From NCBI GenBank assembly GCA_013398275.1, contig VZSE01002188.1, forward strand, positions 1 to 64,000: DNA of 64,000 nucleotides. The letters run 5' to 3'. Position numbers and translations under genes: made by a program. This DNA comes from Promerops cafer. Lineage: Eukaryota; Chordata; Aves; Passeriformes; Nectariniidae. Each line of letters begins with the position of its first letter. The first letter of the stretch is position 1. The notes beneath the pieces are model-generated. The model was not told where the DNA came from, did no database searches, and saw nothing but the letters and a program-made list of their open reading frames with translations. Of this stretch, positions 26,401 to 39,207 are shown piece after piece.

Positions 26401-28684
26401 TTGGGGGTTTTTTGAAAAGGTTAATAGGTTAAATTATTCTGAATTTACATAGTAAACTAAAACCATCACAAATATCAAATCCATCTAAGTATGAGATGGA
26501 ATCATCTCAAAAGAAACTTTCATACATTTAATTTATTTTTTTTTTTTACTTGGCAAACAATTTGGATATCTTATTTCCCGGGTATTTTCTGAGGAAAAAG
26601 CTTTAATTATAATTATACACATTAAGACCCAGCAAACTGATAAACAGAGAAGAAAAAATTTGCTGATTCACTAAGCTATCATCCCAGTTGCATAATTGTG
26701 ATTTCCTGAAATCCTGAGTTAAAAAAAGATTTTGAAAGGAATCCCTAAGTAATGGGGAATACCGAGAAGATTGAGCTCCACTTTTGTCTTCACTTAGGGT
26801 TTTTTTATTCTGCCGTAATTTCAGCCTTTTCGGTGCATTGATGTGTTCTCTCTGCCTTAAAACTTCTCGCAGGCTTCACAGAACAATCCGGGAATTTAAA
26901 AGAGGCAGTAGTGAGCAAATTAGACTGATTTTATCATTATGTGTTCCCTTGGATTTTGACTGGAAGAGTCCCATCAAAAGATACAGCACTCTGCTTCTAG
27001 CTGATATTTTCAGCATGAATGTTTTGCACATTTAACATATTTGAGACCATTAATGAAATATAGTTCTAACTCATCCAGCCAATTTCACATATGGTACTAC
27101 ATTCTATGGAACCAGACACTCAAAATCATACTACCTTAGAACCAAGTTACACTTTCTTGAGTTGCTAAGATAAAATTTATAGTGGGCAAAAATACAACAC
27201 AATGTATGGATACAATAATTTATTGCTAATACAATTGAAGCAAAAATTATGGGTATTTCAGTTAAAATGAAATTTATACATCAGAAATCCATAATCCTCC
27301 ATTAAAATAATTGACAAAAAGCAGAGAGAAATAATAATGCAATTAAAAATATAATATACAGGCCATGCTATCTTATTGCTGCTCCACTTTTCTGACTTTC
27401 TTTTTAGTCTTTCCCATTGATGTAGGATCCCTGAACAGTCTTTTTGAGAAAAGCAAAGGAGAGAAGCCTCCATGGCTAAATGTGAACAACTCAAACTCCT
27501 GGCAAGACAAGATTAAGATGCTGATGACATCACTATCTTCCTCTCCTGGTTTTCTTCATTTTTGTGTTTGTCAGTTTGTCAGCGTCTCCCCCATTCCTCA
27601 GGAAGTGTGAGTCCTCCAAATTCTTAGCAATCTTAAACCTCAAGAGGGGTCTCACAGCCTCTTGAGCCTTCCACAGCTCAGATATTTTTTCCCAGAGATT
27701 TCAGTTCTACTTGAAGCCTTTGTGTACCATTAATAGAGTGACAGTGAGAGCAGACCTGTAAAAGCATCTCCTAATCTCTCAGGGTTTCACCTTTTATGGT
27801 GCTGTACAGTTAAAGGCCCAAGAAAAAAATCTAAATTATTAGCAGAGCTGATTGCTCTTCAGAATTTTGATCTCTTTTTCCTCCATGTCACAGCGATCCA
27901 TCCCTTGTTTAGAAAGCAATATCCCTAAATGTTTCCACTGGGGAAATCAAAGGCTCCACTTCAACCCCTGACTTTTATACTCAATATCAGTCAAAGTCAA
28001 CAGCCCGGTTGAAAACCCATGTATTCAGGGCCACTAGTCATTCATCATTAATGACTCTTGATTGTTCCATCACCTTTTCTCAGCCTTTTTATTTGGTGCC
28101 AAACTTACACTACAGAATTTTTGTACCAAAGCCCAAAGGTAATTTTAGCACGATGTAGAAATAGCAAATGAAGGTCACAGCAAAATGTACAGCCTCTAAA
28201 GAAAGACAGAATTCATCGCCTGATAAATGATACTCCCAAACACTTCCTCTTTTCATCTTTATTAAGCTATATTTTCCTTAAATCCTGTATTACATAATTT
28301 CGGAATCTTTTATCATGTGTTTTGCCTGAGGGTTAGATATAATACCAGTATTTTTAAAAAATCCCTAGTTGACTTAGAAATATTAGTATTGTGTAATATT
28401 AATATTATGGGTCAACAAAGTGGAAAATTCAGGTAAGACAAAGCAATGTTAACAGTATGATTTACTTTTAATAAAATATGATTTTAGAAATAACATTTAT
28501 TTTACTTGATTTTAATTGGAAGAAGCAAAATTCTCTATAAATTTACAATATTGTTCTTCTTGAATACCTTTATCATGTAGTTGCAATTAAACTGGAGTCA
28601 AGATTTTTTTTTAGGATGGAAACAGTGATGAAAATATAATTAAAGTTTACCCTCTTTTTTTTTTTTTTTTTTTNTTAAAGTTTT

Positions 28685-28717
<33 letters not shown>

Positions 28718-29165
28718 CAGAAAATTATATATTGTGGTGTATAGGGAAAACTGTACCTCCATTGTCTGTGAATTCATGTCCCAGAACCAGAAAAATCTTT
28801 TGTCAAATAAACCATGTATTCATACCACATACATCTCTAAGCATTGTATAATTTACTCAAAAGATCGACTGATAATGCAAATTTAAAAAATATTATAGAT
28901 TTTTCTTTCATCCTAAGAACCTTTGATAGGTTTCAACACCAATGTAAAATTGATGTAAAGATCTGCATGAAAATATCCTAGCTGCCTCCCTTTCATATCC
29001 ATTTTCTATTAATGGGAAGCACTGTATGATATATCTGACTATACATGTTACTGTACAATCTGTTAGAGTCTCAAATTATTGGTAGTGGCATAAATTTTGA
29101 TGGACAGTCCTCTGTTTTAAAATAAAAATTTTGACTTATGGTTCAGCTCTCAAGCTATAGCCTTT
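23416..29165. other. Mostly unique non-coding sequence
   Basis: There is no gene or transposon I can support. A T-run sits near 25430-25444. A compact CpG-bearing stretch around 26560-27010 stands out as possible conserved non-coding sequence. The block 27360-28200 is less AT-rich than its surroundings, but I cannot assign it. A doubled poly-T module with an N lies at 28640-28713. Open frames at 23512-23835, 26784-27035, 27258-27494 and 27365-27610 show no domain. Confidence 0.45.
28640..28713. repeat. Doubled poly-T module with one N
   Basis: The 15-base module TTAAAGTTTACCCTC followed by 19 T (28640-28673) meets a single N at 28674. It is followed by TTAAAGTTTTCCCCC and 24 T (28675-28713). 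The two modules differ at three positions. It is either a true tandem duplication or, more likely, two error-prone reads of one locus joined by the assembler. Confidence 0.85.
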
Positions 29166-29169
29166 TTAA

Positions 29170-29351
29170 AAAATGATGAAGTTGGCTACCTGGGGACAGT
29201 GATTTTCTCATTCACGGTATATCATCTTTGCATAATTTCAACAGAGAATATTTTTTGATGTTCCACACGTTAGACTCAATCATCTTAGATATCTCTTCTA
29301 ACCTTAATGATTCTATGAATCCTAAATCCACTCTATGAATCCTAAATCCAC
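29170..29351 (+). mobile_element. CR1 LINE 3' tail, degraded
   Basis: The plus strand reads GTTAGACTCAATCATCTTAG then ATATCTCTTCTAACCTTAAT and GATTCTATGAATCC. This matches the CR1 3' UTR consensus of the form GTTGGACTAGATGATCTTTA then GGTCCCTTCCAACC and ATTCTATGA. Only the tail is recognisable; the upstream border is uncertain. The tail carries a 20-base tandem duplication (29312-29351). Confidence 0.7.
29312..29351 (+). repeat. 20-bp perfect tandem duplication
   Basis: The unit TCTATGAATCCTAAATCCAC occurs twice without a gap (29312-29331, 29332-29351). It overlaps the CR1 ATTCTATGA tail, so the duplication started in, or extended from, the LINE terminal repeat. Confidence 0.95.
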
Positions 29352-30100
29352 AAGTAACTTTGTGGATTTTTACTAGAGTGTATCTTAGAATTGTGAGAAT
29401 CATCTGGAAAAAATAAACTTAACGGTAACGGCTGTGTTCAAGGTGAATTGAAATAAAGGAAGAATTGAGATGAACTTTTTCTTTTTCTTCTTGCATCTTA
29501 AGTAACAATTATTTACTCTTTATCCCATAACTACACACAAACTACTGGCACCAGCCACTGCTTGTTAAACATGTTTGAGGCTTGCTTGACTTCATTTCTT
29601 ACTTGACGCTGTGTTACAAAACATTGTTTTTGAACAGCCAATTCTTAAGTAACTTACATGACTTTGCAAAATAAAAAAAAAAACAGATTCAGGGTAATAG
29701 CTATACTTCATCAACCATCTGAAAGAGCATTTCAAGCTTGCTACAGATGCTGTTTCAATGCCAGAGTAGGAGAATTGTGTGACCAATAAAATAATGGAAA
29801 GTTCCATAAGTAAACTCTTTCCCATACAAATTTTGCTTGGGAGCACTAACAAAATCTGTAAGTGTGCCAAGCCTGAAAAAGCTAAAAATTTATTTCTTGC
29901 ATGTAACTTGAATTATGTGAGGTATTTTATGGGAAACACTTTTTAACATTATCATAACCTCCAAGAATAATGATAAAATTATGCAAAACTCCCAGGAAGG
30001 ATTGTAAACAAGAGTGTGTTTTCTACACCGCAAAGATTCTGGTTCTCTCTGATACATATAAACAAATATTCCATGCATTTCAATGAAGTTAATTACTACC

Positions 30101-30116
30101 AAAAAAAAAAAAAAAA
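30101..30116 (+). repeat. Poly-A run
   Basis: Sixteen A in a row at the start of a longer A/G-rich region that reaches about 30255. Confidence 0.95.
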
Positions 30117-30201
30117 GCGAAAAAAGGGCTATAATTTTTTTAAAAAATATATTAGAAGGGAGAAAGTGGAGAAAAAAAAATGGGAAAGAAAAAAAAGAAA
30201 C

Positions 30202-30255
30202 AAGGAAAGGAAAAGGAAAGGAAGGAAAAAGGGAAGGGAAAGGAAGGGAAGAAAA
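30202..30255 (+). repeat. 54-base pure polypurine tract
   Basis: The plus strand is uninterrupted A and G (AAGGAAAGGAAAAGG-type units). It is embedded in an A/G-rich region from 30101 that has only a few interruptions. Such tracts can form triplex (H-DNA) structures and are length-unstable. The Lys/Arg/Glu-rich open frames at 30016-30288 and 30083-30301 are a product of this composition. Confidence 0.9.
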
Positions 30256-33200
30256 TATCCTCCAAATATGTTCAGAGATAAGCCATGAAGTAGTGAAGTA
30301 AAGTCCATATAAATTTTAGACTTAACTATATGTACATACCATTTTGGAACGTGGCCTATTGCCTTGTGTTTTTCTCAGAAGATTTTACTGGTCTTAAAAT
30401 CATCACTCTAAATTATAATTTTTATGAAGATGAGGAAGAATCCCTAGTTCCATAAAGGTGTCCCATTCTGTTAAATGAAAGCTGTGGGTTTTTTTCACAC
30501 ACTTGCATCTAGTAAATTCAAAAGTCAACATTCCCATTCACATCCCCTTAAATCCATTCTATAATCAACCATGCAAAATAGACATGTATGAAATATGGTT
30601 AAGATTTTAGGTGGGCCAAATGATTCTATGTGCGTTTCTCTTTTTCTCCACAGACCACAAAACATGCTCAGGGCAACTCTTGCAGTTAGATAGGATAAAT
30701 ATAGGGCCCAGTAATGGATTTTATAACACATGTTATCCACAGAGATAAGTGGACACACTGTCTATGCAGAATAAATGGCAGACCAGTTCTCTTAATTCTG
30801 ATATCAGTTCTGAATGCTTAAAATTTAGTAGTAATCTAACTGTATCCTTGGGAAGAGAGTGTTTAGTGGAAAAGAAATTTGCATGTATTTTTCTCTATTA
30901 TTTATTTCTGTTGATTGTCAAGGAGTTGTCTGGAGCCCTGGGAACACTTCTATGTTTTTAATTCCCATTGACAAAGGAAAATCATTGTATCTCTAATAAA
31001 AAGGGAAAAAAAAGCTGGAAACAAACCCCATTTTAATTTTTCCTAATGCCTCCCAAGACCTCTTGGTAATCAGCGCATCTCTAGATAAGAGTTTAATGAT
31101 TCCCTGTCCAGGAACAGCTGACTGTGGTACAGTTTCTGAGTAAAAGTAAGTAGGAGCTTATGATGCTTTTCTCTTAATAGAGAAGGCTTTATGATGGAAG
31201 TGTATATGTTTAAGGGAGCTAGGTCTTACTCTGGAATATTTTGGAGGATATAAAATACAAACACTAAAGGACTATGACTATTATTGCCATAGGAGAGAAA
31301 GTGAAGTCTGTGAGACGGAATCTCATCTTTAGTGCCTTACTCAGTGCTGTAAATTCCAAAAAAGCTGGGAACTTATATTGTAGTTGGAGCAACTGCTCTT
31401 CTGATACTTGCCTAAAACTTAAATCCCACTGAATTTTCATGAGAAGATTTGGAACCTTGAATTAAAATCCAGAGAAGTATGTATATCATTCATTCACATT
31501 TGATGCTTAAATCCCACTGAAATGCATGTGAAAGATACATTCAAAAATTTTAATCTAGAATATTAACCTGTTTTAAGGAAAATTTATGATATTTTGATTA
31601 GATCTTGAAACAATATTAAATCACACAACCAGCAGACTGAGACTTACCTATGCTCTCATGGAATGTGATAAAAATGGAAACAAATATTATCCACATTTTT
31701 AAATTTACCAAATGATCAGTCATTATTTTGCTTAGTGCTATAAAACTTTTTGGGCAGTGAGTATACGTATATATACATAAGTATTCATTAATTGATTAGC
31801 ATTCTAGGCTGCAATGGAAAAGGTAACAAAGGAATAACCTTGTCATAGAATTTTATCTACGTGGTCAAAATCACTACTGTGTTTAGAAATGAAATATTAA
31901 ATTAGGAGAATTCTTTTTGTAATGATGAAAAAAGCCAATTCCTTTTAGTTTTTGAGTTCTTTTGAAACATGAAAATTATTGGGGAAAAAAAAGTGATTAT
32001 GAAGATACTTTTTCAAGGGAAAATTATGAAGCTTTGGCAAGTACTTCAAAACACTTTTCAAAGACAGGAGTTAACTTTGAATTTTTAGTTAGAAACATAC
32101 TGAGCTCTATAAAACTTCTTAGTGTCAAAAAAAGACATTTTTAGCAATGAAAAGCAATCTCCCCATATCTTCTGTCCTATGAAGATGTGAACATGAACAG
32201 CAAATTTTACGGAATGTAAGAAATAAAACATTTTTTTTCTTTTGACTGTAATCTTAGTGCTGTGCCTTCCTGATTTTTAACACCTCTCTGTCACAACATC
32301 TCAGAAATGTTCACTGGCATTTATAATAGGTCTGAATTTGTGACTTGATCCATGATAGCGTCATGACAAGAACAGCAAAAGAAAATCAATAAATATGTCT
32401 ATCTTAAACTTTTGAATTATTTTCAAGAAATTATCAAATATATAGTGTGAACAAAAGCTTCCTGATGTGTGTCTGCAGAGGTGTCATCAGAATCATCAGA
32501 TTGCTTCATTAAGTCATTTAGAGTCAGGATTTTTATATAGTTGGAAATGGACTGCTATAAAAATATGTTTGAAACCACATAATGCTGAAGATTAAAAGAA
32601 AAGGAAGTTCAGTTCAAGACTCAGGTCTTTTTACAATGTCAAGAAAATACAAGATAATAATTTCTCTGTTGCTGCAAACAACATGAGGTCTTAGAAATTT
32701 GGTTTTTGTCTATCAGTATGTATACACTAATTTTCTTTTCTGTCCTGTGATTCATCATTATTATAAATTGCATTGTCCAAAAAATAATGTCATAGATGGT
32801 AAAGAGTCCATCCCATGTTAGACATGTAAAGCATCTGAGTCATTTTATGTTCCTTTAATTCATTAATTAGGAGAGAACACACTATGGGTCCAATTCATCT
32901 ACTTTGCAATGAGTATTCCTTTCTGCTGTAGTAGAAGTCTGGATGGCTGCCATAAATACACAGTTATTTCCTGGGCCTCCTCAGTACAGCAAGATCAACA
33001 TCTTGATGTCTTGTCTGACAGTCCACAAAGCATGCCTTCTCCCTTACAATTCAGTTCCCTATCCTGCCTAGTTTTTATGGAATTTACTTAGATTGGATAC
33101 TATTAGCTAGGAGATTTTTAATATGTCTTTGAACACTATTCAATGGAAATAGTTTTAATCCTAATTTCTGTTTCAGGTGCCATGGAAATATGCTTTCTTC

Positions 33201-33839
33201 TATCTCTGAATATGTATTGTCAGAACTATTTCTTTTAGAATAACACTATTTTGTGTGTAGTATGGTTTTGTTTAATGTTATTGGAGGAACTAATTTTTCT
33301 TGCCTAATCTTTTTTTACTAGAACAGTGCATATTTTACTTTTAAAGATTCCACTTCTTAATTCCTACTAGGACAAATTCTCAATAGAGATAAAAGATAGC
33401 TTTTGTCCTGTTTTTCAGAAGTCCTTGCCTACAACATGACAGTCTTCTGACCCATTCGAATTAAAATTTCAAATTGTGATGTAGCTGTGACTCAATAAGA
33501 TTGCAACTTTGCCTTCATAATCAATAAAATAAAAGACAGTCAAGACTGCTACTGAAATACTCTTCTAAATAAAGCTGCCATTCCATTCTTAAATAAATGA
33601 CTGAAATAGTATTCACATACATAGCTGGTTTGTTTAAAGCTCCGAAGAAGAGAGTACACTCACCACATTTATATGTCTGCACTTATTGGTTGTGTTATTC
33701 TACCAAATAAGCATCACACACATAAACTAGAAAACTCATTTATTTCACTTATTTTACCTACTTATGTTCTGATTTTCTTTAGGGAAAGGATGTTCTGGGC
33801 TCTACTACTGAACACAGAAAATATAATGCTTAAAAATTA

Positions 33840-33955
33840 TGGTTTTTTTTTCTTTTTTTTGGCGGGGGAGGGTTTTCTTAGTTTTGTTTTGGTTTTTTTT
33901 TAACTATTATTATTATTATTTTCCTTTTCTTTTTCTTTTTTTTTTTATTCCCTGC
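33840..33955 (+). repeat. T/G-rich low-complexity tract
   Basis: Runs of T broken by G, GGCGGGGGAGGG, TTTTGTTTTGG and ATTATTATTATTATT make up this segment. A similar tract lies at 34205-34310. These are the complement-strand form of the A/C-rich tracts elsewhere in the window. Confidence 0.8.
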
Positions 33956-34204
33956 TCCCTCCCCGCCCCTGGATCTAAACTCATAATAACTAAGTAATCA
34001 AAGAATACAGAAAAAGTCTGCTGATCAGAAAAAATGCTGAGGAGCATCTGTCCCTTCTATCTAGTAGTATTTTATATAAGATTAAACAGGAGTGTAGAAT
34101 TTTAGAAACAGACAGATTACACAATAAATTAAAAACCATGTGTTAATATTTGAAGAAATGAAACAGCCAGGTAAAAAATATTAAGATCTATAGACTGGTT
34201 CATT

Positions 34205-34310
34205 GTTTCACTTTTTCCCCAGTTTCTTCCCTTATTTTTTTGTTTGGCTTTTTTGGTATTTTTTTTCCTATTTTTTGGGGTGTGATTTTTTGTTTGGGGT
34301 TTTTCACCAT
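34205..34310 (+). repeat. T/G-rich low-complexity tract
   Basis: It is composed of TTTTTTTGTTTGG, TTTTTTGGTATTTTTTTTCC and TTTTTTGTTTGGGG type units. The 69-codon frame at 34203-34412 (Phe-rich) follows from this composition. Confidence 0.75.
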
Positions 34311-37300
34311 GTTTTCATCATAGTAACTAAGACAATTTCAAAATATATCTTGTTTATCATCATGTATGCCAATATATTACTTCATTTCAATATATATAGT
34401 AGTGACGAATAAATGCATTTCAAAGTAGGGTAAGTTTTATTGAAAATTTGGTTTCATTTTTACTGAGAAACAGCCACAGACTTTCAATGTTTATTTGGTT
34501 TTACTTTTTTTTTTCTAAACACCCGTCTCTTCTTGAATACTCATCAGATTTTTGAGAACAACTTGATGGAAATAAAGACTGAAAATGAAAAAGTCTGTAT
34601 TTCTCTCTTTTTTTACCCTTATAAAGTATGACGGAGGATGATATACAAAAATATTAAATATTCAATGCTCATTATTCACAATACAGTGAAAATTAGAATC
34701 CATAAATCTCTAGCACACAGCTGTTGTAAGTATTTAAAAATACAAACCTGAAATGAAATGTGTGTCAGCTTAATGATCGGTCTGAAGCAGAATGATCTGA
34801 AAAATACTCTCTGTGATTTTCACCCTGCCAGTTTACCATGATTTATACAGAATATGTTAGGTCTTATTTCCATGAAACATAGATAAATAGTATGTCCTTG
34901 TTCTCTCCTTCAACAAATGGAACATTTTGGACCCTAAAAACTTGAAATCACTCATAAAATGAATTGCCATTAACAAACTTTTCTGAACATATTCAATTTT
35001 TGTTCCTGTCTGTCAAATGTAGTTCCCAGATTTCTTAATTAAGCCACTATTTTATTGAAAAAGTTCTTATTTCAGAAAACATTTCCTGTTTTTCAAAAAA
35101 CCTAGATAGATTCTTAGCATAAGTCACGTAGCTAACTGCTACTAACTTCTATGGAACATAGGCATGGTTTTTATATTTAAACTGTTGGAAAAATGCATCT
35201 GTGAATCAAGAATTATTGAACTAAGACCCTTAACTAATGTTTTGATAGCTTGCAAAACATTATTTGATGGTACTATCATTCATGTTGATTCTACCCTTCT
35301 TTATATTGTAACTGCTATTACCAAATACAACTAGGAAAGAAAGAGTTTTCCAATAGCCCACACTGTCGTCTTTGTGTTCAAGAGCTCCTTAAGAATTTTA
35401 CAAAGCTCATAGTTTAAATATTTATTATTTATTTATATGTTGGCTGTAGGGCATCAAAGTTCATAGTCCAGTCTTCCTTACAATTGCAGACAGACAAGAA
35501 GAAATATTTATTCACTGTGTATATGAGAGCAGTGAAAATTGCAGGGAGATAGGAAAATACTAGAACTCATTTTTCCTTCTGTCAAATTATCACTTCTACA
35601 CAGCTGGGTAAAACTCAGTCTTTTAATTTCATTGGAAATTTCTGTGTTAGCAGATATATTTGTTTTCAAACATGATACCTGCTTTCCCCTACCCCTTCTC
35701 AGCTCTCCTACAGAGGTAACAGAGAGAAAAAAAAATGTAGTTAAAGCCATTAGAGTCCACATGCTGAAATATTCTTATCTTGAAATTGAGAGTATTTGTC
35801 AATACACAGTTTAAGAAGCTATTCCATCAATTATTATAGTCAGATTGCATCCTAGACTGAATACGTAGAGATAAAAAAAAATCTTTTTTTCATTATAAAA
35901 CTTCTGAATCATTAACACTGCTAAATAGTTCAAAAGAAATGGCAAAGCAAGTGTGCCAAAAATAAAGTCTAGCTCACAACCCATTTTACACTAGTCCAGA
36001 GAGATCTGGCTCACACCTCCAGTATGCTTCACCCTCTAATAACTATATTTTCCAAACGTGCTGTTCTTGGGTGTTCCCCACTCCACACACCTCTTTTCTA
36101 GGCCAGGTGTCTGCCTGCTATCCTGCCAGAGTGATTTATGCCTTCATCATGTCCAGGTCAAAGTATGGTGTGTGAATGCTACACCTCACAGCACACTTCA
36201 GTCACTGCAAATGCCAACATTTGCACTTGAACAATCTCCCATGCAACCTTGAGACTCACTATTTATTGGACAAAATTAATGTCCTCATCATTACCCACAT
36301 ATTTATGAAATAATTTCCTTCTCCTACATCCTCATAACATTCCCACTTACCATATAACTAAAAATGTAGTAACATGGTTATATTCTGAATTCAAATATTA
36401 GCTATTAGATGCTTTTGTTTAAAAGCAAAACTAACAAGTAAATATTACAAAATTTCTGATTTTTTCAGAATTCTTTCTTCTTTCCTTCCCATTTTTAATT
36501 AAAAAAAAATAACAAATGTCATGTTTAGCATAATCTGAAATGCTGTGTTTAATCTTAGAAAAAAAGAATTTATTATTCAAGTATTTTAATTGCTTAAGAT
36601 GTTAGAGGTTCAAAATCAAAACCATTATCAGAATAAAAAATCTTAAAAATACAAATTTCTTAAACGTTATTTTTATTACTTTTTTACTGATTACTATTCC
36701 ACCAGCTGCACCTAAATGAATCAATATTTTGGAATACCTTTGAGGTCATTTTGGCACTCATTTTGCCATGGATAAAATCCTTTCACCTGAAAATGTATTT
36801 TATTATTAGTTTCTGAAAACATGGGAGATTAAAAAGATAGAAGAGAAAACATTTAAGTATATTATGTATTTACAACAAAATAACATTAATTTAATTTATT
36901 TTCTTATATAACATATTGGTTTTTTGGTGTCTTATCTAAATCTTTTTCTTTATGTAGGACAATACCTGAAATTAAATTTCTCATCAGCTCAGTTGCACAA
37001 TGTTAATGTCTCCTTTATGTTCAGCCTTCATCATGAATCAGCTGGCACAGGAAGGCTGTGAATTTAAAGGAGCTTGCTTGTCTGTTTTTGCAGCTGGGAG
37101 AACATTTTCCAGCCATTCTGTATATATGCAAATATTCTAATACATACCCTTTATTTTCTCAAGTATTATGGTGTGTCATTGATTCAATGAAGCTCCCTGA
37201 AGTACAGTATCCTGATACTTGGGGAAAAAAGAACTCCCTAAGTCCCATAGTGCATCTGGCCAATCCTATACTGTTATGCTACAGCAAAAGACCTTTTCTC

Positions 37301-37409
37301 AACAGTTCAGAGATTAAGCTCTGCCCCAAAGCTTCAGAAGAGATTGCTTATATTATGACTGTGTGTATGTGTGACTGACTATTGCTAGTCATAAAACTAG
37401 GTAGTCTGT

Positions 37410-38090
37410 GTTTCAAATCATAGAATTATGCAATGGAGTTTTGGAAGGAATCTCTGGAGAACATCTAGTTCAACCCCTCTGCTAAAGCAGGCTCACCTAG
37501 ATCAGGTTGCATCAAATGATGTCCAGATGTGGTTTTGAGTATCTTCAGAGAAGGACACTCTGGAACCTCTCTGGTCAGCCTGTGCCAGCGCTCAATCACC
37601 CACAGAGTAAAGAAATTTTTCTTCATATACAGGTGGAACTCTCTTAAGAGAGATCATCCAGTCCCCTAACTTTCATTCCACTTCATTTGATGCTCTCCAG
37701 TAGTTCCATGTCTCTCTCGTACTGAGGAGCCCAGAACTGGACACAGCACTCCAGATGTGGCCTCATCAGGAATGAGGAGAGGGGCAGGCTTAGCTCCCTC
37801 AACCTGCTGGCAATGCTCTTCCTATAGGATGCAGCCCAGGATATCACTGGCCTTCTGGCCACAAGAACACACTGCTGGCTCACAGACAACTTGCTGTCCA
37901 CCAGGACCCCCAGGCTCTTGTCTGCAGAGCTGCTTTCCAGCAGATTGCCCCCATCTTCTCCTGGTGTGGGGGGTTATTCTTCCCCAGGTGCAGGACCCTG
38001 CACTTAGTTTTTGTTGAACTTCAGACAGTTCCTCTCCACCCAACTCTATCCTGTCCAGGTCTCACATGAATGACAGCACAGTCCTAAATA
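37410..38090 (-). mobile_element. CR1 LINE, 3' region, internally deleted
   Basis: The minus-strand CR1 tail is at 37418, where the plus strand reads CATAGAATTATG. The antisense 3' UTR text CATCTAGTTCAACCCCTCTG is near 37462. A minus-strand frame at 37683-37901 retains KLSVSQQCVLVARR, KSIASRLRELSLPLSSFL, RPHLECCVQFWAPQYERDME and LLESIK, which are clear CR1 ORF2 C-terminal motifs. Compared with the family, the segment between about 37645 and 37660 joins the 3' UTR side straight to the region that encodes the VQRRA block. Roughly 150 bases are missing, an estimate from memory of the consensus. Coding is broken between the frames at 37822-38043 and 37683-37901, so it is a dead relic. Confidence 0.85.
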
Positions 38091-39207
38091 ATTAAATCCT
38101 GTTTCCATATTTCAATGTTCACCTTAGTGAACTCACTAATGCTTATGAATACACATTTCCACTACTTCTGTTAAACTATACAGGTTATCAAATTATTTTA
38201 CTACCTTTTTCCTTACCCTTTATTATTATTATTATTCTTAATGACATATTGCTTTTATGAACTACTAGTAAAACCTGCCTTTTCAAAACCTCTACTTAAT
38301 ATTGGAGTTTAATTACCTTCTGAACTGTTAGCATGACTTTTATACTTATTCATTCCTGAAGTTTAAAAACATTGAAAAAAGAATAAGGTCTTTATTTTTA
38401 AACTGATACTGAAATGGTGTGCAGTTGTTTATGAACAACAAACTTTCCCTCGTATGTCAGAGTATATTTCTGCACTCACATAAGTCTGTGAGAACAGGTT
38501 AAAGTCTGTTTTTTATGTATATTCCCTCAATTTGTATTGTGTGGTATTATCTTTATCAGTGATAGAATTGTAGTCCAGTTCAATTTTAGTATTTAGCATC
38601 CTTATTGAACATAGATGGATGTCAAAAACATGTTCTATGGTACCTCCCTTTTAGCTGTTGTGAGTCTGTTCAAAGTGCATATAATTACATATATAATAAA
38701 ACACACACACAAAAATACACTTTTACAAATGTACTACTTTTGTTCTACATACATATTTAATGTTCATTCAGGCAGACATCAAATTCCTTTTGGTTTGCAG
38801 ATAATAATTTAAAAATTAAAGCTAAAATTCACTCTCAGAGGACATGGTGCCTGATAAGAGGAAGCACACTTTTAAATCCTTGGCATATATGGTCCCTTGC
38901 TCCTGCTTACATATACTATGACCTCCCAGCTGACAATCAAAAAGCTTTCTAATGAAAAGCAAGCAGTGGAAGTGAATAGTGGCTAACTGAGTAAAAAAAA
39001 TCCCTTAGGAAAAGCAATATGCAACATCTATTATCTGAAAAATCTTATACCTTTTACACTGTATGGAAAGTCTATAAAATATCACTGTGTATTCATGCAG
39101 TCAACACTGCAATCCATCAAAAAATTAATGACTTTGTTGGTATGCATTGGTCCACTGAATATGCTGCTATTGCAACAGTTACATGAATTGGACTTGTTTG
39201 GAAAATA

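Larger units (their letters stand above)
29352..37409. other. Mostly unique AT-rich non-coding sequence
   Basis: No gene was recognised. Contents: a purine tract (30202-30255); T/G-rich tracts near 33840-33955 and 34205-34310; and a GC-richer block at about 36000-36250 that I could not place. A weak resemblance of that block to an ancient LINE reverse-transcriptase segment was considered and not accepted. Open frames are short and domain-free. Confidence 0.45.

Noticed and set aside
26784..27035. 83-codon frame as a possible exon
   Set aside because: No family recognised and no convincing acceptor/donor pair; retained CpGs are better explained, if at all, by a conserved non-coding element.
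30016..30301. Lys/Arg-rich frames of 90 and 72 codons
   Set aside because: They are produced by the polypurine tract.
31419..31522. CTTAAATCCCACTGAA repeated twice 88 bases apart
   Set aside because: The shared segment is only about 16 bases with no further similarity around it; chance or a minor local duplication.
36058..36252. Possible ancient L2/L3-like LINE reverse-transcriptase relic
   Set aside because: Text near 36135-36160 weakly recalls a LINE 'ihAfi-SRldY' segment, but one short stretch with a stop close by is not enough.
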